From the IMG/VR virus record IMGVR_UViG_3300027793_000146, positions 1 to 39,535 of that record: a stretch of DNA of 39,535 nt; one strand, given 5' to 3'. Position numbers and translations under genes: made by a program. Of this stretch, positions 1 through 7,858 are shown in pieces (positions within the stretch are counted from its first letter, which is position 1; the number at the start of each line of letters is the position of its first letter). The stretch is from a virus. The notes beneath the pieces are model-generated. The model worked only from the letters and a program-made list of their open reading frames with translations. It was not told the origin of the DNA and did not search any database.

Positions 1-153
1 GTCGTTTTTTCGCGCCGTCGAGTTTGGAAACCGAGTTTTACGATGCCGGGACCTCCGCGCAGACCGAACAACCTGAAGGTGATCGCCGGGACGACCCGCG
101 CCGACCGCGAGACGCCCGCCGGCGCGGAGCTCCCGCTCCTCGCGGAGACGCCG
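1..153. repeat. Terminal overlap, left copy
   Basis: Bases 1-153 match 39383-39535 at every position except 26-27, which are GG here and CC at 39408-39409. The window is therefore a closed circle of 39,382 bp opened just upstream of the terminase small subunit. Positions 28-153 are an exact 126-base match, a length that fits a k-mer overlap left by a short-read assembler better than a phage-encoded terminal repeat; that reading is inference. Confidence 0.95.
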
Positions 154-468
154 CGCGCGCCGGATTGGCTCCCGAACGCTCACGCCGTCCGGGAGTGGGA
201 CCGGCTCGCGCCGATGCTCGTCGCAAACAAGCTGCTCGCGGAGGCGGACCTCTCCGCCCTCGGGCATCTCTGCGCGCTGCACGGGAAGATCGTCCAGCTC
301 TGGACCGCCGGCGAGACGCCGACCGGCCACCTGCTGGCCCAGTTCAACGCTCTTGCGTCCGCGTTCGGCCTATCGCCGGCGTGGCGATCGAAGGTGAAAC
401 CGATTGGCGATAAGGACTCCGGCAACCCGTTCGCGAAGTTCAAGACGCCGAGCTCGCCCGCCCTCTGA
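43..468 (+). CDS. terS: Terminase small subunit, P27 family
   Basis: A 141-aa protein that should recognise the packaging site and hand DNA to the large subunit. The N-terminus has the PGPP-RRPNNLK opening and a run of proline-rich residues, followed by helices containing a WDRLAP-type segment, as in P27-family small terminases; the position directly before a large terminase agrees. The ATG at 43 is the first in frame. The 3' end overlaps the terminase large-subunit frame by 65 bases. Upstream, across the circle junction, lies an HNH endonuclease, a usual neighbour in cos-packaging HK97-like phages. Confidence 0.9.
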   Translation: MPGPPRRPNNLKVIAGTTRADRETPAGAELPLLAETPRAPDWLPNAHAVREWDRLAPMLVANKLLAEADLSALGHLCALHGKIVQLWTAGETPTGHLLAQFNALASAFGLSPAWRSKVKPIGDKDSGNPFAKFKTPSSPAL

Positions 469-2140
469 TTACGTCTCCGTCGCGATCGCCTACGCCGAGG
501 AGGCGGCGGCGGATACGCGCGGGCGGATCGTCGGGAAGTGGGTCCGGCTCGCGGCCAAGCGATTCCTCGCGGATCTTAAGCACGCGCAGGGCAAGCGGCC
601 GAGGTTCTTCTGGTCGCCCGATCAGGCGAACGCGGCGTGCGAGTTCATCGAGCAGCTGCCGCACGTCGAGGGCGTGTGGGAGACGCCGACGATAACGCTC
701 GAGCCGTCTCAGGTTTTTTTCGTCGTCAACCTGTTCGGGTTCCGCAACGCGGACGGGTCGCGGCGGTTCACGACGGCGCTGTTCGCGGTCGCCCGCAAGA
801 ACGCGAAGTCAGCGCTTGCGGCCGGCATCCTGCTCTACGTTTTCTGCACCGAGCCGGAGGTCGGCCCGCAGGTTATCTCCGCGGCGACGACCGGGCAGCA
901 GGCGCGGATCGTCTGGGGCGTCGCCAAGCGGATGGTCGAGAAGCTCTCGCCGCTCCGGGAGGCTTTCGCGCTCGAGCCGTTCGCGAACGCGATCGCGCGG
1001 TACGAGAACGGCGGGACGTTCAAACCGATCAACTCGAAGGCGTCGACGCAGGACGGCTTGAACCCGAGCGCGCTCTGCTTCGACGAGCTACACGCGCACA
1101 AGACGCGCGACCTGTTCGACGTCCTGCGGTCCGCCGCCGGCGCGCGCAAGGCACCGCTGTTCCTCTACACGACGACGGAGGGCTACGAGAATCCCGGGCC
1201 GTGGTCCGAGGTCCGGCGGTTCGCGTGGCAGGTGCTCGAGGGCGTAGTCGAGGCGGATCACTTCCTCGCCGTCTACTACGCGCTCGACGACGCAGACGAC
1301 GACTTCGACGAGACGAAGTGGATCAAGGCAAATCCGCTCCTCGGCGTCTCGGTCTCGCTCGCGAAGCTCCGCGAGTACGCGACGGAGGCGAAGGCGCAGC
1401 CGGGGACGCTTGCGGAGTTTCGGATCAAGAGGCTTAACCGCCCGGCCGCAGCCGCGGAGGCGTGGGTCGATCTCCGGAAGTGGAAGCGGTGCGGCGGCGA
1501 GGTAAAGCTCGAGGAGCTCGTCGGAGCCCGCTGCTGGGCCGCTCTCGACCTCGCCTCGACGAGCGACCTGACCGCGTGGCGTCTCGTCTGGGAGCGCGAA
1601 GGCGTGTTCTATACGTGGGGCCGCTACTGGGTCCCCGCCGCCGCCGTCTCGCGACGGACCGAGCGCGGCTCGGTCCCTTACGCGTCGTGGGTCGCGCAGG
1701 GCCTGATGACGCAGACCGAGGGCGACGTTACCGACTACGCCGTCGTCGAGCGCGATATCCGCGCGGACGTCGAGCGGTTCCGCCCGAGCGAAGTCGCTTT
1801 CGACTCGTGGAACGCGTCCGATATCGCGAACCGACTGATGGCCGCGGACGTGCCGATGGTCAAGTTTCATCAGGGGGCGAAGTCTTTTCACCCCGGGTTT
1901 AAGGCACTCGAGCGGGCCTATCTCGCCGGCAAGCTCCGGCACGGCGGCGATCCGGTCCTTACGTGGAACGCGGCGAACCTCGTCCCGCGGCGAGACGAAA
2001 ACATGAACCTATCGCCGGATCGGCGGCGCAGTGCCGAGAAGATCGACGGCATGGTCTGTCTCCTTATGGCGATGGCCCGCGCGACCCTTTCGGTGGAGGA
2101 CTCGAGCGTGTACGAAGCTAACAACCTGCTGGTGCTCTAA
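404..2140 (+). CDS. terL: Terminase large subunit
   Basis: A 578-aa packaging ATPase and nuclease. A Walker A-like ARKNAKS lies near residues 130-136 and a Walker B CFDELH near 225-230; the C-terminal half carries acidic RNase H-like nuclease segments (LDLASTSD, and AFDSWNASD further on). No ATG or GTG is available near the expected N-terminus, so the start is probably the TTG at 404, inside terS; the first 20 or so residues are Arg-rich and may be partly untranslated if another start is used. It ends in a TAATG overlap with the portal gene. Function is certain, the start is not. Confidence 0.93.
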   Translation: MAIRTPATRSRSSRRRARPPSDYVSVAIAYAEEAAADTRGRIVGKWVRLAAKRFLADLKHAQGKRPRFFWSPDQANAACEFIEQLPHVEGVWETPTITLEPSQVFFVVNLFGFRNADGSRRFTTALFAVARKNAKSALAAGILLYVFCTEPEVGPQVISAATTGQQARIVWGVAKRMVEKLSPLREAFALEPFANAIARYENGGTFKPINSKASTQDGLNPSALCFDELHAHKTRDLFDVLRSAAGARKAPLFLYTTTEGYENPGPWSEVRRFAWQVLEGVVEADHFLAVYYALDDADDDFDETKWIKANPLLGVSVSLAKLREYATEAKAQPGTLAEFRIKRLNRPAAAAEAWVDLRKWKRCGGEVKLEELVGARCWAALDLASTSDLTAWRLVWEREGVFYTWGRYWVPAAAVSRRTERGSVPYASWVAQGLMTQTEGDVTDYAVVERDIRADVERFRPSEVAFDSWNASDIANRLMAADVPMVKFHQGAKSFHPGFKALERAYLAGKLRHGGDPVLTWNAANLVPRRDENMNLSPDRRRSAEKIDGMVCLLMAMARATLSVEDSSVYEANNLLVL

Positions 2141-3333
2141 TGGCGTGGTGGAACCCGTTCAGCCGGCAGAAGGCGGTCACGGTCGACGATATCGCGCGCG
2201 AGATCGCTCGCGCTCGGATGGGGGCCTCCGGCGCGGTCGTCTCCTCCGAGTCGGCGATGCGCGTCGCCGCCGTCTACGGTTGCGTCCGCGTTATCTCCGA
2301 GACGGTCGCGTCGCTCCCGCTCCATATCTACCGGCGGACGGACCGCGGCAAGGAGCGCGCGAACACGCACCCGCTCTACCGGTTGCTGCACGACACGCCG
2401 AATCCGTGGCAGACCGCGATGGAGTTCCGCGAGATGATGCAAGCGCATCTCTGCCTCCGCGGGAACGCTTACGCGTACATCAACTGGGTCGGACCGTCGA
2501 TCGTCTCCGAGCTGATCCCGATTCACCCCGACCGCGTGACCGTAAAGCAGCGGCCGGATATGTCCCTCGTCTACGAGGTCCGGAACGCGGGCGGCGCGAC
2601 GACGGAGTTTGCGGCGGAGGACATTCTCCATATCCGCGGCCTCTCGAGCGACGGGATCTCCGGCCGCTCGGTCCTCGATGACGCGCGCGAGACGGTCGGC
2701 GTGGCGATCTCCACGCAGGAGTATGCGGGCCGGTTCTACGCGAACGACGCGACGCCGAGCCTCGCGGTAACGCTGCAGACGAAGCTCTCGCCGGAGGCGC
2801 GGCAGCGTTTCGTCAACTCGTGGCAGGAGACCTTCGGCGGTTCGCGTAACGCGCGCCGGACGGTCGTGCTCGAGGAGGGCGCGAAGGTCGAGCCGATCGC
2901 GATGACCTTCGATGACGCGCAGTTCCTCGAGACGCGCAAGTTCCAGCGGTCGGAGATCGCCGGGATCTTCCGCGTCCCGCCGCACATGATCGGCGACCTC
3001 GAGCGCGCGACGTTCGGGAACATCGAGCACCAGGCGATCGACTTCGTGACGCACTGCATCCGCCCGTGGCTCGTCCGCTGGGAGCAAGCCCTCTCGCGCG
3101 CGCTCTTTACCGCTCCCGGGTTTTACTTCCCGGAGCACGCGGTCGAGGGGCTTCTCCGCGGCGACGTCAAAAGTCGGTACGACGCCTATGCGATCGGCCG
3201 ATTGAACGGCTGGCTATCGGCGAACGATATCCGCGCGCTCGAGAACATGAACCCGATCAACGGCGGCGACGTCTATCTGCAGCCGCTAAACATGGCGCCG
3301 GCCGGATCGCCGGCGGCGCAAGGGCAACCGTGA
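2140..3333 (+). CDS. Portal protein, HK97 family
   Basis: A 397-aa protein expected to form the dodecameric portal at the capsid vertex. The N-terminus MAWWNPFSR, the segment AAVYGCVRVISETVASLPLH near residues 40-60, and later FRVPPHMIGDLERAT are characteristic of HK97-like portals, and length is normal for the family. The ATG shares its A with the TAA of terL, implying translational coupling. The prohead protease follows immediately. Confidence 0.95.
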   Translation: MAWWNPFSRQKAVTVDDIAREIARARMGASGAVVSSESAMRVAAVYGCVRVISETVASLPLHIYRRTDRGKERANTHPLYRLLHDTPNPWQTAMEFREMMQAHLCLRGNAYAYINWVGPSIVSELIPIHPDRVTVKQRPDMSLVYEVRNAGGATTEFAAEDILHIRGLSSDGISGRSVLDDARETVGVAISTQEYAGRFYANDATPSLAVTLQTKLSPEARQRFVNSWQETFGGSRNARRTVVLEEGAKVEPIAMTFDDAQFLETRKFQRSEIAGIFRVPPHMIGDLERATFGNIEHQAIDFVTHCIRPWLVRWEQALSRALFTAPGFYFPEHAVEGLLRGDVKSRYDAYAIGRLNGWLSANDIRALENMNPINGGDVYLQPLNMAPAGSPAAQGQP

Positions 3334-3343
3334 GGTGAGTGAC

Positions 3344-4009
3344 ATGACCGAGAAGAAGCACCTGCGGGTCGCCGCAGAGATCAAGGCGTCGGCCGAGGGC
3401 GTCATCGAGGGCTACGGCTCCGTGTTCGGGAACGTCGACAGCTACGGCGATATCGTCGTCGCGGGCGCGTTCGCCGAGACGCTCAAGGCGGGCCGCGCGC
3501 CGGCGATGCTCTGGCAGCACAACCCGGACGAGCCGATCGGCGTCTGGACCGAGGTCCGCGAGGACAAGCGCGGGCTCGTCGTTAAGGGGCAGCTCGCGCT
3601 CGGTACGCAGCGCGGGCGCGAGGCCCTCGAGCTAATCCGGATGGGCGCGCTCTCCGGCCTCTCGATCGGGTTCTCGACGGTCCGCTCGTCCTTCGACGAG
3701 CAGAGCGGTATCCGCTCCCTCCTCGAGCTCGATCTCTGGGAGGTCTCCCCGGTTACGTTCCCCGCGAACGAGGCCGCGCGCATCACGTCGGCGAAGTCGG
3801 CGGAGAACATCAAGACGGTTCGAGACTTCGAGCGCGCGCTGCGCGACGAGCTCGGCTTTTCCCGAGGTGCGGCGACGGCCATCGCGCTGCACGGTTTCAA
3901 GGCGACGCAGGGCGAGCCTGCCGCCGGTTCCGACGAGACGCAGGGCGATCCTGCCTCCGACGAGCTGCTGATGGCGATCAAGGCGGCGAGCGAGATCCTC
4001 GCGCGCTGA
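3344..4009 (+). CDS. Prohead maturation protease, HK97 gp4-like
   Basis: A serine protease of about 221 aa that cleaves the capsid N-terminal scaffold domain during head maturation. The family pattern is visible: a His in MLWQHNPDEPIG (catalytic His) and a Ser in GALSGLSIGFS, followed by LWEVSPVTFPANEAA. I chose ATG 3344 because GAGGTG at 3332-3337 lies at ribosome-binding distance; a GTG at 3335 in the same frame would add three residues. The C-terminus is a variable tail with two similar QG(E/D)PA segments. Confidence 0.93.
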   Translation: MTEKKHLRVAAEIKASAEGVIEGYGSVFGNVDSYGDIVVAGAFAETLKAGRAPAMLWQHNPDEPIGVWTEVREDKRGLVVKGQLALGTQRGREALELIRMGALSGLSIGFSTVRSSFDEQSGIRSLLELDLWEVSPVTFPANEAARITSAKSAENIKTVRDFERALRDELGFSRGAATAIALHGFKATQGEPAAGSDETQGDPASDELLMAIKAASEILAR

Positions 4010-4059
4010 CCCGCGTCACTTCGTTTCATTCATCCATTTCTTTTAGGAGAACAGTCATC

Positions 4060-5268
4060 ATGTCGACCGAAATCAAGACCGCCGTCGACGGTCTCGCCAA
4101 GTCCTGGGCCGACTTCCAGGCCGCGGACCGCGACGCAAAGGCCCGCTCGGACGCCGAGCGGAAGGAGATCCTGGAGAAGGCCAACGCCGCGATCGAGGCT
4201 TCGCTCGCCGCGAAGGCCGCGGCCGAGGCCGCTGCGACGAAGGCCGGCCGCGCCGTCCTCGGCTCGGGCGGCGACGTCGATCCGTCGAAGGCCGAGCACA
4301 AGCGCGCCTTCGGCGCGTTCATGCGGAAGGGCCTCGAGACCGGCCTCCGCGAGATCGAGCGCAAGGCCACGCAGCTGGCGGTGAACGCCGACGGCGGCTT
4401 CGCGCTCCCCGAGGAGATCGCCGCCGACGTGCAGGCGCGCCTCGTCGACATCTCGCCGGTCCGGCAGGTGGCGACGGTCGTGACCGTTTCGACGAACGAC
4501 TACAAGCGGCTGATCGACGTCCGCGGCACCTCGAGCGGGTGGGTCGGCGAGACCGCGGCGCGTCCGGAGACGAACACGCCGCAGCTCGCCGAGCGCGCCG
4601 CGTTCATGGGCGAGGTCTACGCCAACCCGCGCGCGACGCAGTGGTCGCTCGACGACGTGTTCTTCAACGTCGAGGGGTGGATCGCCGAGTCGGTCGCGAC
4701 GGAGTTCGCGCGCGCCGAGGGTGCGGCCTTCATCTCGGGCGACGGGACGAACAAGCCCAAGGGCTTCCTCAACTACACGACCGCGGCCACCGCGGACGCG
4801 TCGCGTGCGGATGCCACCCTCGAGCACATCGCGACCGGCGTGTCGGGTGACTTCGCCGCCTCGAACAAGGCGGACGTGCTCATCTCGACGATCTACAAGC
4901 TCAAGGCGGGCCTGCGCGCCGGCGCGGCGTGGATGACCAACAAGGCCATCCTCGGCGAGCTGCGCGCGATCAAGGAGACCAGCGGTCAGTATATCTGGCA
5001 GCCGGGCCTCGCGGCCGGTCAGCCGAGCACGCTGCTCGGCTACCCGGTGTTCGAGGCGGAGGATATGCCGGCGAAGGCGGCGAACAGCCTGTCCCTCGCG
5101 TTCGGCAACTTCCGGGCGGGCTACTGCATCGTCGATCGCGTGGGCATCTCGACGCTCCGCGACCCGTACAGCAGCAAGCCTTATGTCTCGTTCTACACGA
5201 CGAAGCGCGTGGGCGGGATGCTGCTCGACTCCGAGGCGATCAAGGTCGTGAAGTTCTCGACCACCTGA
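4060..5268 (+). CDS. Major capsid protein, HK97 fold
   Basis: A 402-aa HK97-type capsid precursor. Residues 1 to about 100 are Lys/Glu/Ala-rich helix, the expected delta (scaffold) domain that the upstream protease removes. The shell domain follows, with VNADGGFALPEE, the SGDGTNKPKGFLNY segment and the C-terminal GGMLLDSEAIKVVKFSTT typical of the family. A strong ribosome site (TTAGGAGAA) lies just upstream. Codon choice differs from neighbouring genes, with more CTG and NNC-A codon junctions, as expected for a very highly expressed gene. Two hairpins follow the stop. Confidence 0.96.
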   Translation: MSTEIKTAVDGLAKSWADFQAADRDAKARSDAERKEILEKANAAIEASLAAKAAAEAAATKAGRAVLGSGGDVDPSKAEHKRAFGAFMRKGLETGLREIERKATQLAVNADGGFALPEEIAADVQARLVDISPVRQVATVVTVSTNDYKRLIDVRGTSSGWVGETAARPETNTPQLAERAAFMGEVYANPRATQWSLDDVFFNVEGWIAESVATEFARAEGAAFISGDGTNKPKGFLNYTTAATADASRADATLEHIATGVSGDFAASNKADVLISTIYKLKAGLRAGAAWMTNKAILGELRAIKETSGQYIWQPGLAAGQPSTLLGYPVFEAEDMPAKAANSLSLAFGNFRAGYCIVDRVGISTLRDPYSSKPYVSFYTTKRVGGMLLDSEAIKVVKFSTT

Positions 5269-5282
5269 TCCTTCGGCAACCT

Positions 5283-5335
5283 GATCGGAGTAGTCCGATC
5301 TCGGGATGGGGGAGCGGCTCTCGGGCCGCTCCCCC
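5283..5335 (+). terminator. Tandem hairpins after the capsid gene
   Basis: Two perfect dyads lie between the capsid and the next gene: GATCGGA/TCCGATC with a 4-base loop at 5283-5300, then GGGGGAGCGG/CCGCTCCCCC with an 8-base loop at 5308-5335. The second is followed by a pyrimidine run with only short T stretches, so it looks more like an attenuator or mRNA 3'-protecting element than a full terminator. It could raise capsid mRNA relative to downstream genes. Confidence 0.65.
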
Positions 5336-5360
5336 TCTCCCTTTCCCCGACGAGGTTTAT

Positions 5361-5564
5361 ATGCGGATCGTTGTCATCAAGTCGTTCGCCTACGCCTACG
5401 GCGGGACGGACGTCGTGCAGTATGCGGCGGGCGATTCCGTCGACGTCCCGGCGGAGTGCGGCGAGCTCGCCGTCGCCGAGGGCTGGGCCACCGCCGCCGA
5501 CGCCGAGAAGGCGGTCAAGCCGCCGGCGAACAAGGCGCGCAAGGCGAGCCCGGAGAACAAGTGA
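5361..5564 (+). CDS. Small protein in the head-tail joining operon, unknown function
   Basis: A 67-aa protein starting at the ATG of 5361 and overlapping the next gene as TGATG. Residues 1-45 look like a small beta-rich fold (MRIVVIKSFAYAYGGTDVVQYAAGDSVDVP); the tail is Lys/Ala/Pro-rich. Position after the capsid and before the connector suggests a head-associated accessory protein, but I recognise no family. Confidence 0.75.
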   Translation: MRIVVIKSFAYAYGGTDVVQYAAGDSVDVPAECGELAVAEGWATAADAEKAVKPPANKARKASPENK

Positions 5565-6142
5565 TGTACGCGCTGCGGGTAGTTACCCCGCCGACCGCCG
5601 AGCCGCTCTCGCTCGCCGAGGCGCGCGCGCACCTGCGCGTCGACTCGTTCGCGGACGACGCGATGCTCGCCGGCTATATCCTCGCGGCGCGTCAGCATAT
5701 CGAGTCGATCTGCGGGCTCGCGCTCTGCACGACGACCTACGCGATGACCCTCGACGACTTCCCGGTCTGGGCCGACGCCCTGCGCCTCCCGCGCGGCCCG
5801 GTTCAGTCGGTCTCGGCGGTCCGCTACTACGACGCGACCGGCGCGCTCGTCTCGTGGTCCTCCTCCGACTGGGAGACCGACCTCCGCTCGGAGCCCGCTC
5901 GCGTTCGGCCGCGCGACGGTTTCACGTGGCCCGACCCGGCCGATAAGCTCGGCGCGGTCGAGATCGAGTTCATCGCCGGGTACGGCGGGCCGGAGCTCGT
6001 CCCTCAGCCGATCATGCAGGCGATGCGTCTGCTCGTCGGTCACTTCTACGAAAACCGCGAGGCGGTCAACGTCGGGAACATGGTGACCGAGCTCCCGCTC
6101 GCCGTCGACGTCCTCCTCGGTCCTTATCGGCCCCTCCTGTGA
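5564..6142 (+). CDS. Head-tail connector protein, gp6-like
   Basis: A 192-aa protein. It opens with a VTPPTAEPLSLAEARAHLRVD segment and contains an IESICGLALCTTTY helix, both typical of the phage gp6-like head-tail connector family (HK97 gp6), which docks under the portal. It starts at ATG 5564 (TGATG overlap) and its end overlaps the next gene by four bases (GTGA). Length is somewhat above the HK97 protein but normal for this family in proteobacterial phages. Confidence 0.88.
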   Translation: MYALRVVTPPTAEPLSLAEARAHLRVDSFADDAMLAGYILAARQHIESICGLALCTTTYAMTLDDFPVWADALRLPRGPVQSVSAVRYYDATGALVSWSSSDWETDLRSEPARVRPRDGFTWPDPADKLGAVEIEFIAGYGGPELVPQPIMQAMRLLVGHFYENREAVNVGNMVTELPLAVDVLLGPYRPLL

Positions 6143-6465
6143 GAGCGGGTCGCCTCCGCCACCGGGTCGCGGTACAGCGCGCGACGGACGGAACCGACGC
6201 CTACGGCGACGCGACTCCGACGTGGACGACGCTCGCAACCGTCTGGGCCTCCGTCGAGCCGCTAACCGGCCGCGAGTATTTCTCGGCCGCGCACCTTCAG
6301 GCGGAGGTGACGACCCGGATCGTGCTCCGCCCGATCGACGGCGTGACCCTTACCCCGAAGGACCGCGTGCTCTACGGCGCGCGCTCGTTCGATATCTTGC
6401 AGGTCTCCGACGTCGGCGAGCGCGGGCGGGAGCTTCAGATCATGGCGCGCGAGATCATCGTCTAA
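6139..6465 (+). CDS. Head closure / head-tail adaptor protein
   Basis: A 108-aa protein starting with GTG inside a GTGA overlap. The opening RAGRLRHRVAVQRATDG, then DAYGD-PTWTTLATVWASVEPLTGREYF, matches the phage head-tail joining (SPP1 gp16-like) family that closes the portal channel and accepts the tail. It ends with a TAATG overlap with the next gene. Confidence 0.9.
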   Translation: MRAGRLRHRVAVQRATDGTDAYGDATPTWTTLATVWASVEPLTGREYFSAAHLQAEVTTRIVLRPIDGVTLTPKDRVLYGARSFDILQVSDVGERGRELQIMAREIIV

Positions 6466-6986
6466 TGCCCGTCGTCACGGAGATCAAGGTCGAGGGCCTC
6501 GCCGAGCTCGAGGCTCGGCTCCTCGAGCTCGATGCGGTCGCCGGCAAGAAGCTCCTGACCCGCGTCACCCGTCGCTCCCTCCTACCTCTCCGCCGCGCGG
6601 CCGTCGGAAACGCGACGCGACTCTCGCGGTCCGGCGCGCTCGCGCAGTCGGTGAAGATCGGGAACGTCCGGGCCGGGCTCGGCGAGACCGTCGCGGCGCA
6701 GGTCGGCCCGCGGAAGGCGGACCGGCGCGCGATCGCGCTACACAATCTCTACTACCGACGCCGGCGCAAGGGGATCTTCTACGGCCACCTCGTCGAGTTC
6801 GGCTTTGCGCCTCGCGGTCGCGCGGCGCGCAAGGTCGCCGGCCGGCCGTTCCTCGGTCCGGCGTGGGACGCGACCCGGGCTGGTATCCCGGCCGAGTTCC
6901 GCCGCATCCTCGGGCTCGCGCTCGATCGGATCGTCGCGCGATCGCGCCAACGCTCGACCGCTACCGAGAGGCTCGTCGATCCGTGA
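6465..6986 (+). CDS. HK97 gp10-like neck / tail-joining protein
   Basis: A 173-aa protein. The N-terminal IKVEGLAELEARLLEL, a central RSGALAQSV, then YGHLVEFGFAPRG and RPFLGPAWD are the hallmark sequence of the HK97 gp10 family (neck or tail completion). It is very rich in Arg. It starts in a TAATG overlap and ends in a GTGA overlap. Confidence 0.88.
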   Translation: MPVVTEIKVEGLAELEARLLELDAVAGKKLLTRVTRRSLLPLRRAAVGNATRLSRSGALAQSVKIGNVRAGLGETVAAQVGPRKADRRAIALHNLYYRRRRKGIFYGHLVEFGFAPRGRAARKVAGRPFLGPAWDATRAGIPAEFRRILGLALDRIVARSRQRSTATERLVDP

Positions 6987-7369
6987 GCATCGAAAACGCA
7001 ATCATCGCCCGCGTGAAGGGCCTCGCGACCGGGGCCGGTCAGCGCGTGTACCGCGAGGTGATCGCGCAGGAGCCGACCCTCCCGGCCGTCGCGATCTCGC
7101 GGACCGCCGGCGCGGGGATCGCGCGGACGCTCGGGAACGCGCCGCTACTACAGCGGGCGACGCTCCGGATCGAGGTCGTCGGCGACACGATGGCGCAGGT
7201 CGCGCCGGTCGCCGCGGCGATCGTCGCCGGCCTCGACGGCTGGACCGGTAGCGTCTCCGGCGTGACCGTTCTCCGAGCGTCGCTCGTTCAGCAGCAGGAG
7301 CAGGCGGAGGCGCAGGGCGACCGGACGCTCCGCGTCGTGCAGCAAGACTTCGACTTCGTGTTCCGTTAA
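6983..7369 (+). CDS. Tail completion protein, DUF3168-like
   Basis: A 128-aa protein with GTG start. The order VYREVIAQEPTLPAVAIS, then a beta-rich middle and a C-terminal QDFDFVFR strand, fits the small tail completion (terminator) proteins that sit between gp10-like proteins and the major tail protein. The assignment rests on position as much as on sequence. It is the last gene before an intrinsic terminator. Confidence 0.75.
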   Translation: MSIENAIIARVKGLATGAGQRVYREVIAQEPTLPAVAISRTAGAGIARTLGNAPLLQRATLRIEVVGDTMAQVAPVAAAIVAGLDGWTGSVSGVTVLRASLVQQQEQAEAQGDRTLRVVQQDFDFVFR

Positions 7370-7398
7370 TCGGCCGGCCTCGGCCGCGTTACAACCTC

Positions 7399-7419
7399 GC
7401 CGCCCGAGGGCGGCTTTTT
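7399..7419 (+). terminator. Intrinsic terminator before the tail tube gene
   Basis: GCCGCCC (7399-7405) pairs with GGGCGGC (7408-7414) and is followed by five T residues (7415-7419). It separates the head-joining genes from the major tail protein and would set partial termination ahead of the tail operon. Confidence 0.75.
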
Positions 7420-7432
7420 CTGGAGAAAGGAA

Positions 7433-7858
7433 ATGACCGCAATCATCAGCACCGGCACCGTGCTCTCGGCCGGCGACGGCGTGACGCCCACCGAGGGTTT
7501 CGCGCCGGTCGCGCAGGTTCAGGAGATCAAGTGGAGCGGCTACGCCCGCAAGATCGTCGACTCCTACGTCCTCGGCTCGACCTATCCCGAGCGGATGGTC
7601 GGAACGCACGACCCGCAGAACGTCGAGCTCAAGCTCCTGTTCGATCCCGCCGAGGCGTCGCACGAGGCGATCCGCGCCCGGCTGATCGCCGGCACGGCGC
7701 ACAACTACCGGATCACGCTCCCCGACGCCGGCTCCTATCAGGTGCAGGTCCGCGGCGTGTTCACCAAGTTCGAGATCGACGCGCTGACCGCCGAGGGCGC
7801 GGAGGTCGTCGTTAACGCGACGCTCGAGCTGACCGCGCTGCCGACGGTGACCCCGTAA
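7433..7858 (+). CDS. Major tail (tube) protein
   Basis: A 141-aa protein in the usual major-tail position, directly before the frameshifted tail chaperones. It has a strong ribosome site (GGAGAAAGG at about 7422-7430). The sequence is beta-rich with segments such as LKLLFDPAEASHEAIRARLI and a C-terminal VVVNATLELTALPTV strand, as in siphovirus tube subunits. It ends in a TAATG overlap. Confidence 0.88.
   Translation: MTAIISTGTVLSAGDGVTPTEGFAPVAQVQEIKWSGYARKIVDSYVLGSTYPERMVGTHDPQNVELKLLFDPAEASHEAIRARLIAGTAHNYRITLPDAGSYQVQVRGVFTKFEIDALTAEGAEVVVNATLELTALPTVTP

Noticed and set aside
1-153. T7-type direct terminal repeat used for packaging
   Set aside because: The HNH plus P27-type terminase points to cos packaging, the repeat cuts into a gene, and the exact match length suits an assembler overlap.
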